Shown here piece by piece: positions 19,471 through 28,012 of a stretch of 64,000 bases of DNA. The position numbers were made by a program, and so were the translations under genes. The stretch lies in assembly GCF_003268885.1 (NCBI RefSeq), contig NZ_QLSX01000002.1:148260-212259 (forward strand), written 5' to 3'. The notes below the pieces were generated by a model, which made no database searches, had not been told where the DNA came from, and saw only the letters and a program-made list of their open reading frames with translations. Within the stretch, counting starts at the first letter, position 1; each line of letters opens with the position of its first letter. The stretch comes from Onishia taeanensis (GTDB taxonomy: Bacteria; Pseudomonadota; Gammaproteobacteria; Pseudomonadales; Halomonadaceae).

Positions 19471-20217
19471 ATGCCCGCCAATGCGCTCGGTCACCGAGCC
19501 CGCCTCACCGAAACCCGCTGCCAGACCTGCAGCCTCAGTTCGCTGTGCCTGCCCCTCGCGCTGGAAGTGGAGGACATGGACCGCTTCGATGCCATCATTC
19601 GTCGTCGCGCGCCTCTCAAGAAGGGCGAGACGCTGGTGCGTCAGGAGGCGCCCTTCTCCAGCGTCTTCGCGGTACGCTCGGGCAGCCTCAAGCAGCTCAT
19701 CAGCGCCGGCAGCGGCGATGAACAACTGAGTAACTTCTATCTGCCGAGCGAACTGGTCGGCCTGGACGGCATCGACGAGGAACGCTATCCGGGCACGGTA
19801 GTGGCGCTGGAGACCACCACCGTCTGCGAGATTCCCTTCGACCGGCTCGACGGGCTGTCGGAGCACCTGCCGGAACTGCGTGCCCAGCTCTATCGCAGCC
19901 TGAGCAAGGAGCTGCGCGACGACCGGCGCATGCTGCGCCTGCTGTCACGCATGACCGCCGACGAGCGGCTGGCAAGCTTTCTGGTCAATCTGTCGTCGCG
20001 CTTTCGCCGCCGCGGTTACTCGGCCTACAGCTTCCGGCTATCGATGTCCCGCGCGGACATCGGTAACTATCTGGGGCTCGCCGTGGAAACCGTCAGCCGC
20101 ATCCTGGGACGCTTTCAGCAACAGCAGCTGCTGGCCGTATCGGGACGCGAGGTCAACATCATCGATCTCAAGAACCTGGCCGAGCTGGCCAACGATGGCT
20201 GCCCTTACGACGGTTAG
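19471..20217 (+). CDS. anr: Fnr/Anr family oxygen-sensing transcription regulator
   Basis: Global regulator of anaerobic and microaerobic genes that binds TTGATnnnnATCAA sites as a 4Fe-4S dimer. I use ATG 19471, preceded by GGAGAAGGA (248 residues), rather than an upstream ATG at 19441 with no ribosome site. The cluster ligands C17, C20, C26 and C119 are all present. A cyclic-nucleotide-like beta barrel and a dimerisation helix follow, then a Crp-type HTH (about 190-225) containing ETVSR, the DNA-contact signature of the Fnr class. It lies directly after hemN and ends at a strong terminator. Confidence 0.95.
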   Translation: MPANALGHRARLTETRCQTCSLSSLCLPLALEVEDMDRFDAIIRRRAPLKKGETLVRQEAPFSSVFAVRSGSLKQLISAGSGDEQLSNFYLPSELVGLDGIDEERYPGTVVALETTTVCEIPFDRLDGLSEHLPELRAQLYRSLSKELRDDRRMLRLLSRMTADERLASFLVNLSSRFRRRGYSAYSFRLSMSRADIGNYLGLAVETVSRILGRFQQQQLLAVSGREVNIIDLKNLAELANDGCPYDG

Positions 20218-20241
20218 CCACCCAGAGCGCTCATACAACGC

Positions 20242-20274
20242 AAAACGCCAAGCCCTGAGGCTTGGCGTTTTTTT
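20242..20274 (+). terminator. Terminator of the cco-hemN-anr block
   Basis: A 12-bp stem (20243-20254 with 20259-20270) and CTGA loop run into a seven-T tract, 25 bp after the anr stop. Confidence 0.92.
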
Positions 20275-20294
20275 ATGGGGCTGATCTGGACGAC

Positions 20295-20346
20295 GCGCCT
20301 GGACAAAGCGCCTGGACAAAGCGCCTGGCCGATACGTCTGGTCAAT
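20295..20346. repeat. 13-bp tandem repeat between anr and ttcA
   Basis: Four successive 13-mers: GCGCCTGGACAAA twice, GCGCCTGGCCGAT and ACGTCTGGTCAAT, with a partial fifth from 20347. It is non-coding and ends 22 bp short of the convergent ttcA stop. Confidence 0.85.
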
Positions 20347-20368
20347 GCGTCTCGGAGCGGCGCGTCGG

Positions 20369-21292
20369 CTAGGCCTCGCCGCCAAGGTCCAGCGCATCGA
20401 TACGATTCTCCCGGCGGCGTGCCTGTTCGGCTTCAAGGCCCTTGAAGTCGAAGAGTTCGCGATCCGCCAGCTGTGACGGCGCCACATTGGTTACCGCCTT
20501 GAACATGCTTTCCAGGCGCCCGGGATGTTTGGTTTCCCATTCGGCCAGCATCTCCTTGACCACCTGACGCTGCAGATTGGGCTGCGAACCGCACAGGTTG
20601 CAGGGAATGATCGGAAACGCCATGCGCTGGGAAAACTCCTCGATATCCGCCTCGCGACAGTAGGCCAGCGGACGAATCACGATGTTCTTGCCGTCGTCGG
20701 AAAGCAGTTTGGGCGGCATCGACTTGAGGCTGCCGCCGAAGAACATGTTCAGGAACAGCGTCTCGAGGATGTCTTCGCGATGATGGCCAAGCGCTACCTT
20801 AGTGGCCCCGATCTCTTCGGCGAAACCGTAAAGCGAGCCGCGCCGCAGGCGTGAGCAAAGCGCGCAGGTGGTCTTGCCTTCCGGGGTCTTTTCCTTGACC
20901 ACCGAATAGGTGTCACGCTCGAGGATGTGGTAATCGACGTCGAGCTTGTCCAGGTATTCCGGCAGCACGTGTTCGGGGAAGCCCGGCTGCTTCTGGTCCA
21001 GATTGACCGCCACCAGCGAGAAATTCACCGGCGCATTGCGCTGAAGGTTCCTGAGGATCTCCAGCATGGTGTAGGAGTCCTTGCCGCCGGACAGGCAGAC
21101 CATGACCTTGTCGCCCTCTTCGATCATGCCGTAATCGATGATGGCGTTGCCGACCTGACGCCGCAGGCGTTTCTGCAGCTTGTTGAAGGCGCGCTTGTCA
21201 TTGGCGGCAGCGTCCGCCGCCGCAGCGTCGGCTACATCGTTAGCAGAGGTATCGGAGACGCTCGGGGGGTAAGTCACGGCAGTATCGGTCAT
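20369..21292 (-). CDS. ttcA: tRNA 2-thiocytidine(32) synthetase
   Basis: ATP-dependent iron-sulfur enzyme that thiolates cytidine 32 in a subset of tRNAs. The 307-residue protein has the PP-loop SGGKDS (68-73) and the two CxxC pairs C143/C146 and C231/C234 that hold the cluster. The first 30 residues are an Ala/Asp-rich extension that is probably disordered. No strong ribosome site precedes ATG 21292, so a shorter start is possible. It converges on anr. Confidence 0.94.
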   Translation of the reverse strand: MTDTAVTYPPSVSDTSANDVADAAAADAAANDKRAFNKLQKRLRRQVGNAIIDYGMIEEGDKVMVCLSGGKDSYTMLEILRNLQRNAPVNFSLVAVNLDQKQPGFPEHVLPEYLDKLDVDYHILERDTYSVVKEKTPEGKTTCALCSRLRRGSLYGFAEEIGATKVALGHHREDILETLFLNMFFGGSLKSMPPKLLSDDGKNIVIRPLAYCREADIEEFSQRMAFPIIPCNLCGSQPNLQRQVVKEMLAEWETKHPGRLESMFKAVTNVAPSQLADRELFDFKGLEAEQARRRENRIDALDLGGEA

Positions 21293-21643
21293 GATCGCAG
21301 CAAAAGGGGACAGAAATGAGGCGCCATCTTACCACCGGCACCCGGGGCTAGCGACCGGGCATGCCATTAAGGCTGCGTTAATTCCTTTAGCGTAATGTCA
21401 TTTGCGGTAGGGTCCTGCCACGACATAGAGTCCTTCATCGAAAGGTCCTGCCACGCGGAGCCCTGCCATGCAGAGCCCTGCCCCGGCAGAGACCTGTTTC
21501 GACAGAGTGTTCTGCTACGAGGTCATGAGCCCGACGCTCAACATGGAGCGTGTAACTGCCAAGACGGCGGCGACGCGTCCGGTGCTGGCCATTTCGACGC
21601 CTCCCCGGCGTGGAATATTTCCATCTACCGGAGTATTGCCCCG
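21293..21643. other. Intergenic region between ttcA and the glycosyltransferase
   Basis: This divergent spacer of 351 bases contains an AT-richer part (21365-21405) that could hold promoters. A degenerate 15-16 bp repeat array follows it. No gene is seen. Confidence 0.5.
21411..21520. repeat. Degenerate 15-16 bp tandem repeat upstream of the GT9 gene
   Basis: Units of the type GTCCTGCCACGCGGA, GCCCTGCCATGCAGA and GCCCTGCCCCGGCAGA recur about every 15-16 bp between 21411 and 21520. It is imperfect, and the outer units are weak. Confidence 0.6.
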
Positions 21644-22912
21644 ATGTCGCTTGCGCAACGCATTCGCACCAATACCATCCTGAAGACCCTCGCTCAGAGC
21701 GCCGAGAAACGCCTGAAACGCCGACTGACCAGCCTGCTGTGGCGGCTGCTGCGAGCTCCCGAGGCCACCGCGATCGATGAACTGGGCGACGTCCGGCGGA
21801 TTCTGCTGATCCGGCCCAACTATCGTATCGGCAACGCGCTGATCAGCACGCCGGCAATCGACGCTTTCCGGTCACGCTTTCCCGACGCCCGCCTCGACCT
21901 GCTGGCCACCGACAAGACTCGGGGGCTGTTCGACCATCTGCCGGTGGATCATTGCCACACCATGACGCGGCGCGCCATCCTGCGTCCCTGGCTGCTGGTA
22001 ACACTGCTTGCCCGCCTGCGCAGGGAGCGCTACGACCTGGCCGTGCAGCTGGTGCCGGGCTCACTGACCGGGGCCATCTGCACCCGACTGATTGGCGCCC
22101 AGACCACTATGGGGCGCGCCAAACCCGAACAGCGCTGGTTCGACATCGAAGTGGAAGGCGCCACACCGCATGCCTATGATGCACCGCGCCCCTTCGCGCA
22201 TGCCCTGGGGGTGGCCTGTCGCAACCGCCCGCGCCTGCACCTTAGCCACGACGAACAGGCCCGCGCCGAGGCGACCCTGGCGCACTGCCTGCCCGCCGTC
22301 GAACCAGCATCTGTCAAGCCTGACACCGCTGGCGTGACGCCTACGTGCGAGCCCTTCGTCGCCGTCTTTATCGGCGGTCATCTGGACAAACGCCTTCCCT
22401 GGGCGCAATGGTTCGACATCCTGAACGCCCTGGAAGCGGCCAATCAACGCCACCTGGTGTGCCTGGGCCCGGAGGAGGCAGATCTCGCACCGACCATCTC
22501 GCATCACCTGGAGGGCAGCCGCTTCGGGGCCCTGTGCCCACCGCAACCCCTGCGAGACTTCGCCGCTCTGGTGGCTCGATCCGGCGTGCTGATCAGCCCC
22601 GACTCGGGGCCCCTGCACCTGGCAGCCGCCCTGGAGGTGCCCACCATCGCCCTGATGCAGGTAAAGAAATCGCAGAAGTTCGTGCCCCGAGAGCCCCATG
22701 ATCAGGCCCTGTGGCGGCCCACCGCCGAAGAGGTCGTTCAGGCCGTGACGCGGCTTGATTTGTTCAGGCGCACGTACATCAAGGCCGTGGTAACGGCATC
22801 GCCAAGTGCCGTATGGCGCCCCATGACCGGCACGCCGAGGGACTCGGCCATGGCCTCGAAGCGCAGGCTGGGCTCTATGTCCGGGCTTACGCGACGCACT
22901 GCCCGGGCATAG
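21644..22912 (+). CDS. Glycosyltransferase family 9 (heptosyltransferase-like)
   Basis: Predicted cytoplasmic-face glycosyltransferase of the ADP-heptose:LPS heptosyltransferase type; the acceptor is unknown. I start at ATG 21644 (MSLAQRI) after a CGGAG site; the open frame upstream runs through repeat DNA. The N-terminal IRPNYRIGNALIST and the C-terminal nucleotide-sugar motif ISPDSGPLHLAAAL are typical. The recognisable domain ends near residue 365. The last 55 or so residues are read antisense through the neighbouring exonuclease gene, giving a 175-bp convergent overlap. It is not in an LPS cluster. Confidence 0.82.
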   Translation: MSLAQRIRTNTILKTLAQSAEKRLKRRLTSLLWRLLRAPEATAIDELGDVRRILLIRPNYRIGNALISTPAIDAFRSRFPDARLDLLATDKTRGLFDHLPVDHCHTMTRRAILRPWLLVTLLARLRRERYDLAVQLVPGSLTGAICTRLIGAQTTMGRAKPEQRWFDIEVEGATPHAYDAPRPFAHALGVACRNRPRLHLSHDEQARAEATLAHCLPAVEPASVKPDTAGVTPTCEPFVAVFIGGHLDKRLPWAQWFDILNALEAANQRHLVCLGPEEADLAPTISHHLEGSRFGALCPPQPLRDFAALVARSGVLISPDSGPLHLAAALEVPTIALMQVKKSQKFVPREPHDQALWRPTAEEVVQAVTRLDLFRRTYIKAVVTASPSAVWRPMTGTPRDSAMASKRRLGSMSGLTRRTARA

Positions 22913-23355
22913 CGCTGGGCGATATCGACGGTGGCATTGGGCAAGTCGAAGCCGAAACGAGGACGCAGCTGGCGATTGAGCATGGCAATATCGAAGGCCA
23001 CGCACCAGCCCACCAGCGGCCGGTTACCGACGAAATCCAGAAACTGCGCGAGGGCATCCTCGACGCTCGCGCCGCCTTCCAGGTCGATGCCGCGCAGGCC
23101 ATGGATGCAGATCGAGTCACCGGTCAGGCGGGCCGGACGCGACAATCTCAGATCCAGCGACTCGCTGGTCAGCACCCGGTCGCCGCGTACCTTGACCGCG
23201 GCGATCGAGACCAGCTCGTCGCGACGCGTATCGAGGCCGGTGGTCTCGCAGTCGATGGCCACCATCTCGTCGCCGGTATAGGGATTGAACAGCCAACCGT
23301 AATCGCCACCGGCCTGGCGACGACGATCGGTCACACGGCGCCACGCTTTTAACAT
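22738..23355 (-). CDS. DnaQ-like 3'-5' exonuclease (DEDDh)
   Basis: Predicted DEDDh exonuclease of the DNA polymerase III epsilon superfamily; the substrate is unknown. The 205 residues show DCETTG (D35, E37), GWCVAFDIAML in the middle and GRHTALGDAV near the end, so all four acidic residues and the histidine are present. ATG 23355 has AGGAGG upstream with a short 4-base gap; a TTG at 23373 is the alternative. It lies 14 bp after the cNMP/CBS nucleotidyltransferase gene, with which it is probably co-transcribed. Confidence 0.88.
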   Translation of the reverse strand: MLKAWRRVTDRRRQAGGDYGWLFNPYTGDEMVAIDCETTGLDTRRDELVSIAAVKVRGDRVLTSESLDLRLSRPARLTGDSICIHGLRGIDLEGGASVEDALAQFLDFVGNRPLVGWCVAFDIAMLNRQLRPRFGFDLPNATVDIAQRYARAVRRVSPDIEPSLRFEAMAESLGVPVMGRHTALGDAVTTALMYVRLNKSSRVTA

Positions 23356-23369
23356 CCTGCCTCCTGCCG

Positions 23370-25187
23370 TCAATATTCCAGATGAAAACGCTGGGTCAGA
23401 CGCTGTTTGAAGTCCTTGACGATATGCAGCGCCTCACGCAGCAGGTCACGTTCCAGTGACGACAGCTGCTGCACGACGACCCGATTGGCGTCGCGCTCGG
23501 CATTGACGCCGTCCAGGTGCTCGAGCTGCTGCTTGAGGCGCAGCTCGGTGAACAGCGACAGAGCCTCGCCCAGATCCTCGGCGAAGCGCGCATCCAGGCG
23601 GCCATCGGCCACCAGGGCATCCAGCCGCTCCAGCGTCGACGTGGCGCGAATGCCCCGTTCCAACGCCAGAGTGCGCACCCCATGCACGATGGGGAAGATG
23701 CCCCCCTTCTTGATATCGATGCCGTGCTGGGGTTTCTTCAGGGTGCCAAACAGGCTCAGCGGCGTGGAGAACTGCAGCGCCGCTCGGGCGAAGTACGTCA
23801 GCAACAGCTCGTTACCCCCGCAGGCCTCGAACAACCCATCACGTACCTCGTCGAGCAGGGCCGAATTGCCGGCCACCGCATGGGCGTCGAGGATGATCGC
23901 AAGCTTCATCAGGCTTTCGCCGTCGCGGCGCTCGACCCACCGGATGATGCGCTCCCGCCAGTCCTTGACCCGCCCGACCCAGGCCGGGTTGGAGACCATG
24001 ATATTGCCCAGGCAGCGCGGATAGCCGAGCGCCACCAGGGTCTCGGTGAAGTTCTCCATCTCGACGCTACAGTCGGGCCAGTCGGCGTCGTCGGCAAGGA
24101 TCAAGCCGTTGTCCTGATCCGTCTTGAGAATCTGCTCGCCACGTCCTTCGCTGCCCATCACCATCAGGCAACTTTGATGCTGGCGCGCCTCATCGATCTT
24201 AAACACCCAGGCCTTGTGCATGATGCGACCGTTCAGCGCCGCCAGCAGGTCCATGGCGAAACGCAGCTTGACGCCCTGTACCATCAGCGCCTTCACAAGC
24301 TCTGGGGTGCGCGCGCTGGCCGCGGCAAGCTCCTCGAGGCTGTCCGCCTGCTCGACCTGCAGGCTGACCACATAGCTGCGGCTCGAGAAGTAGCTCAGCA
24401 CGTCGGTGAGCTCGACCACCCCCACCGCCTGAGTGCCCTCGATCACCACCACCCTCGCCACCTCGTGGCGCGTCATATTGACCAGCGCCTCGAACAGATA
24501 CTGATCGGGACGAGCACTGACCAGCGAGAAGTGAGCGATTTCGACCACCAGGCTTTGCTGATCGCCGCCGTCGATCACCAGAGCATTGAGCAGGTCGGTC
24601 TTGGTGACCATCCCCAGACGCGGCCCCTGGCGAACCAGCAGGCTGTCGGCACGGCTGTCGTTGAGGGTGCGCACCGCCGTGGCGATGCTGGTGTCTTCCT
24701 CGACCAGTAGCGGCGGTCGCATGCATTCGGCGATACGCGCCAGCATGAAGCCGGCCATGCTCACGCCACCCTCGGCACGTCGTTCGGTCATCAACCGCGT
24801 CTTGTCGGAGAGGCGCTGGCGGAAGAACTCGGCGAAAGCAGGGTAGCGCTCGCACAGTCGTTCGAAGAGCGTGTGCGGCAACAGGTAGCAAAGGCATTCC
24901 TGTTCGGCCTTGAAGCGGTAGCGGCTCTTACCGTTGAGAATGCTGATTGCGCCGAACAGATCCCCCGCCGTGTAGTGGCCGATGCGAGCCGTAGCACTGG
25001 GTTCGGAGGTATCCAGCTCGGCGACCTCACCCTTGTGAATCAGGTAGACGTATTCGCCGGGCTGGCCCGCGTCGAGCAGTACCTCGTCGCTTTCGTAATA
25101 AGCCAGATCCACGCCACGCCGCACCAGCTCACGCCCGTCATCATCGAGCAGCGAGAAAGGCGGTTGGGAGAGATCGACATCGACCAT
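23370..25187 (-). CDS. cNMP-binding, CBS and DUF294 nucleotidyltransferase-like protein
   Basis: A 605-residue soluble protein that looks like a sensor-effector. It has an N-terminal cyclic-nucleotide-binding beta barrel (about 10-130), two CBS motifs (about 155-270), then a GlnD-like nucleotidyltransferase domain with GSEGRGEQILKTDQDNG near 365 and a helical DUF294 C-terminal domain. No substrate is known. ATG 25187 is preceded by GAGG. It diverges from the symporter operon and is paired with the exonuclease. I recall this arrangement recurring next to such symporters in related genera; the link to acetate use is inference. Confidence 0.88.
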   Translation of the reverse strand: MVDVDLSQPPFSLLDDDGRELVRRGVDLAYYESDEVLLDAGQPGEYVYLIHKGEVAELDTSEPSATARIGHYTAGDLFGAISILNGKSRYRFKAEQECLCYLLPHTLFERLCERYPAFAEFFRQRLSDKTRLMTERRAEGGVSMAGFMLARIAECMRPPLLVEEDTSIATAVRTLNDSRADSLLVRQGPRLGMVTKTDLLNALVIDGGDQQSLVVEIAHFSLVSARPDQYLFEALVNMTRHEVARVVVIEGTQAVGVVELTDVLSYFSSRSYVVSLQVEQADSLEELAAASARTPELVKALMVQGVKLRFAMDLLAALNGRIMHKAWVFKIDEARQHQSCLMVMGSEGRGEQILKTDQDNGLILADDADWPDCSVEMENFTETLVALGYPRCLGNIMVSNPAWVGRVKDWRERIIRWVERRDGESLMKLAIILDAHAVAGNSALLDEVRDGLFEACGGNELLLTYFARAALQFSTPLSLFGTLKKPQHGIDIKKGGIFPIVHGVRTLALERGIRATSTLERLDALVADGRLDARFAEDLGEALSLFTELRLKQQLEHLDGVNAERDANRVVVQQLSSLERDLLREALHIVKDFKQRLTQRFHLEY

Positions 25188-25433
25188 GGCGATGACCTCG
25201 TTGTGCGGCGGCCATGTCACCGCGGATAACGACTCAGCTCACCGGCCGCATGGCGCGACCTTCGTCTTATCTGTATCGAGAGCGAGTGCAAGCGCCTTTT
25301 CACGTCACGACAGTGATGGCTGATCTGACGGCGCCCGCCAAACATCATTTCACTGTCAGGCAGCATAGCAACAGCTTCTCACGGACCGACACCTAGACCA
25401 TCGTTCAACCTTTTTCCTTTTGGATGATGTCGA

Positions 25434-25447
25434 TCAAAACCGGGCTA
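25434..25447. promoter_or_regulatory. Second Anr/Fnr-like box
   Basis: ATGATgtcgATCAA (on the other strand TTGATcgacATCAT) matches the Anr palindrome at 9 of 10 positions. It is 247 bp upstream of the DUF294 gene and 404 bp upstream of the symporter small subunit. Confidence 0.45.
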
Positions 25448-25554
25448 TACCATCGTCCTAACCGAACGACTAAAGACAGGTTAATAAAAACCACAATAAA
25501 CAGTAAAACATTGAATTAAAAGGAATTTAGAAAAACCTTTCACAACGCCTGCGT

Positions 25555-25610
25555 GCCCTGATACCAAAGTCTGGGATTGTTTTTCCAGGGTTATTGACCA
25601 GTATCAGGGC
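25555..25610. repeat. Nested inverted repeat
   Basis: Perfect 10-bp arms GCCCTGATAC (25555-25564) and GTATCAGGGC (25601-25610) enclose 36 bp. Inside it a smaller hairpin forms from CTGGGA and TTCCAG (25571-25588, one G-T pair). It could be a looped operator or a structured leader. Confidence 0.6.
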
Positions 25611-25850
25611 TGATGAATGCAGTGACATCAGCGCGCATTCCACCAAAGACAAAGAAACAATAAACCAACGTCTTATCGAGGCACCGAGAGAAGGCCGATG
25701 ATGAGGACAATTCTGATGACATCTCGCCCTAACCTCGCAATTTCATCCACGACTGGAAACGCGACTCGGGGTGATGCTCGAAGAATGATCGACCTGATAC
25801 ATCGCGCTTAATGTCGGTACAACAACTCAACCCTGGAACATCCGGAGAGC

Positions 25851-26117
25851 ATGACTATGGCAGATGAAAAATCCAATGCTGCTGCTTACTGGTCGGCCAA
25901 CGTGCGTCTAATCACCGGCTGCCTGATCGTCTGGGCGCTGGTGTCCTATGGCTTCGCCATTCTGCTGCGTCCGCTGCTGGCGGGCATTCCCGTGGGCGGG
26001 ACTGACCTGGGCTTCTGGTTCGCTCAGCAAGGATCGATCCTCACCTTCATCGGCATCATCTTCTTCTACGCATGGAAGATGAACCGCCTCGACAAAAAGT
26101 TCGGTCTCGGGGAGTAA
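25851..26117 (+). CDS. DUF4212 family symporter small subunit
   Basis: An 88-residue inner-membrane protein with two helices (about 18-40 and 54-75). It is of the family annotated as sodium:solute symporter small subunit, always next to the VC_2705-type large subunit. GGAG precedes ATG 25851; a second ATG six bases later is equally possible. The large subunit starts 4 bp after its stop, so the two are coupled. Its exact role in transport is not known. Confidence 0.9.
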   Translation: MTMADEKSNAAAYWSANVRLITGCLIVWALVSYGFAILLRPLLAGIPVGGTDLGFWFAQQGSILTFIGIIFFYAWKMNRLDKKFGLGE

Positions 26118-26121
26118 TCGC

Positions 26122-27918
26122 ATGAGTCAATTTGCCATTAACCTGCTATTCGTGGGCGCTTCCTTCGCCCTGTATATCGGGATCGCGATCTGGGCCCGAG
26201 CGGGTTCCACCAAGGACTTCTACGTCGCTGGCGGCGGGGTACATCCGGTCACCAACGGCATGGCCACGGCCGCCGACTGGATGTCGGCGGCATCATTCAT
26301 TTCCATGGCCGGCCTGCTGGCTTCTGGCGGCTACGCCAACTCCACCTTCCTGATGGGCTGGACCGGCGGCTACGTCATCCTGGCGATGCTGCTGGCCCCC
26401 TACCTGCGCAAGTTCGGCAAGTTTACCGTGCCGGACTTCATCGGTGACCGCTTCTACAGCAACACCGCGCGCCTGGTAGCGGTGATCTGCCTGATCGTGG
26501 CCTCGATCACCTACGTCATCGGTCAGATGACTGGTGCCGGCGTTGCCTTCTCGCGCTTCCTCGAAGTCAGCAACACCTGGGGAATCTGGATCGCCGCCTT
26601 CATCGTGTTCCTGTATGCGGTCTTCGGCGGCATGAAGGGCATTACCTACACCCAGGTGGCCCAGTACGTGGTGCTAATCATCGCCTACACCATCCCGGCG
26701 GTGTTCATTGCGCTGGAACTGACCGGCAATCCCATTCCCGGGCTCGGCATGTTCAGCACTCACACCGCATCCGGTGTGCCGCTGCTCGAGAAACTGGATG
26801 ATGTGATCAATGCACTGGGCTTCCGCGACTACACGGCAGACGTCGACAACAAGCTGAACATGGTGCTGTTCACCATGTCGCTCATGGTCGGTACCGCGGG
26901 CCTGCCCCACGTCATCATCCGCTTCTTCACCGTGCCCAAGGTCGCCGATGCGCGCTGGTCCGCCGGCTGGGCACTGGTCTTCATCGCCCTGCTCTACCTG
27001 ACCGCCCCGGCCGTGGGCTCCATGGCACGCCTGAACCTGATGACCACCGTCTATCCGGACATGGCCGGCCAGGTCGAGAGCTACGAGGACGCCGCCAACA
27101 ACCCGATCCTCTATGCCGACCGTCCCGAGTGGATCAAGACCTGGGAAGAGACCAATCTGATCACCTTCGACGACAAAAACGGCGACGGTCGCATCCAGGT
27201 CTACAACGACAGCAACGCCGACTTCGCCGAGACTGCCGCACAGCGTGGCTGGAACGGTAGCGAGCTCAACGTCAATAACGACATCCTGGTACTGGCTAAC
27301 CCGGAGATCGCCAACCTGCCCGGCTGGGTCATCGGCTTGATCGCTGCAGGTGGTATCGCGGCAGCCCTGTCCACGGCCGCCGGCCTGCTGCTGGCCATCT
27401 CGTCGGCGGTCAGCCATGACCTGATCAAGACCATGATCAACCCGCAGATCACCGAGAAGGGCGAGATGCTGGCGGCACGCATCTCGATGGCCGGTGCCAT
27501 CCTGCTGGCGACCTTCCTGGGCTTGAACCCCCCGGGCTTCGCGGCGCAGACGGTGGCCCTGGCCTTCGGCATCGCCGGTGCCTCGCTGTTCCCGGTGCTG
27601 ATGATGGGCATCTTCTCCAAGCGGATGAACAACCATGGCGCCGTGGCCGGCATGCTCTCGGGCCTGGTCGCCACCCTGCTGTACATCTTCACCTACCTGG
27701 GATGGTTCTTCATTCCGGGCACCAACACTCTGCCTAATACTCCGGATAACTGGATCCTGGGCATCTCGCCGCTGTCCTTCGGTGCGGTAGGCGCGATGAT
27801 CAACTTCGCCGTGGCCTTCAGCGTCTCCCGCGCCACCAAGGCGCCGCCGCAGGAAATCCAGGACCTGGTGGAAAGCGTCCGCTATCCGAAGGGTGCTGGC
27901 ATGGCGGTGGATCACTAA
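26122..27918 (+). CDS. Cation/acetate symporter, SSS family (VC_2705 type)
   Basis: Predicted Na+-coupled carboxylate, probably acetate, importer of the sodium:solute symporter family in the inner membrane. The 598 residues give about 13 helices and the SSS core segment RFYSNTARLVAVICLIVAS. At about 310-400 a hydrophilic loop interrupts the helices and contains an EF-hand-like DKNGDGRIQVYN (351-362). It differs from the actP (yjcG) subfamily of E. coli, so I give no symbol. The neighbouring CrbS/CrbR/Acs genes support acetate as substrate. Confidence 0.9.
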   Translation: MSQFAINLLFVGASFALYIGIAIWARAGSTKDFYVAGGGVHPVTNGMATAADWMSAASFISMAGLLASGGYANSTFLMGWTGGYVILAMLLAPYLRKFGKFTVPDFIGDRFYSNTARLVAVICLIVASITYVIGQMTGAGVAFSRFLEVSNTWGIWIAAFIVFLYAVFGGMKGITYTQVAQYVVLIIAYTIPAVFIALELTGNPIPGLGMFSTHTASGVPLLEKLDDVINALGFRDYTADVDNKLNMVLFTMSLMVGTAGLPHVIIRFFTVPKVADARWSAGWALVFIALLYLTAPAVGSMARLNLMTTVYPDMAGQVESYEDAANNPILYADRPEWIKTWEETNLITFDDKNGDGRIQVYNDSNADFAETAAQRGWNGSELNVNNDILVLANPEIANLPGWVIGLIAAGGIAAALSTAAGLLLAISSAVSHDLIKTMINPQITEKGEMLAARISMAGAILLATFLGLNPPGFAAQTVALAFGIAGASLFPVLMMGIFSKRMNNHGAVAGMLSGLVATLLYIFTYLGWFFIPGTNTLPNTPDNWILGISPLSFGAVGAMINFAVAFSVSRATKAPPQEIQDLVESVRYPKGAGMAVDH

Positions 27919-27964
27919 GTCATAATGCACGCCTGACAGCGCCACCCGGCGCCACGGCATCACC

Positions 27965-27997
27965 CAATCGGGCTTCCAGCAGGAAGCCCGATTGCTT
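27965..27997 (+). terminator. Hairpin after the symporter gene
   Basis: A perfect 13-bp stem (27965-27977 with 27982-27994) with AGCA loop is followed only by CTTTGA. It may attenuate rather than fully end transcription into the next gene, whose ribosome site follows at once. Confidence 0.6.
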
Positions 27998-28012
27998 TGA
28001 GGAAACCCGAAT

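Larger units (their letters stand above)
25188..25850. other. Long divergent regulatory region before the symporter operon
   Basis: This 663-bp gap is AT-rich for this genome, especially 25410-25535, and contains no convincing gene. It holds an Anr-like box (25434-25447) and a nested inverted repeat (25555-25610). Promoters for both flanking operons must lie here or nearby. Such length suggests several regulatory inputs. Confidence 0.6.
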
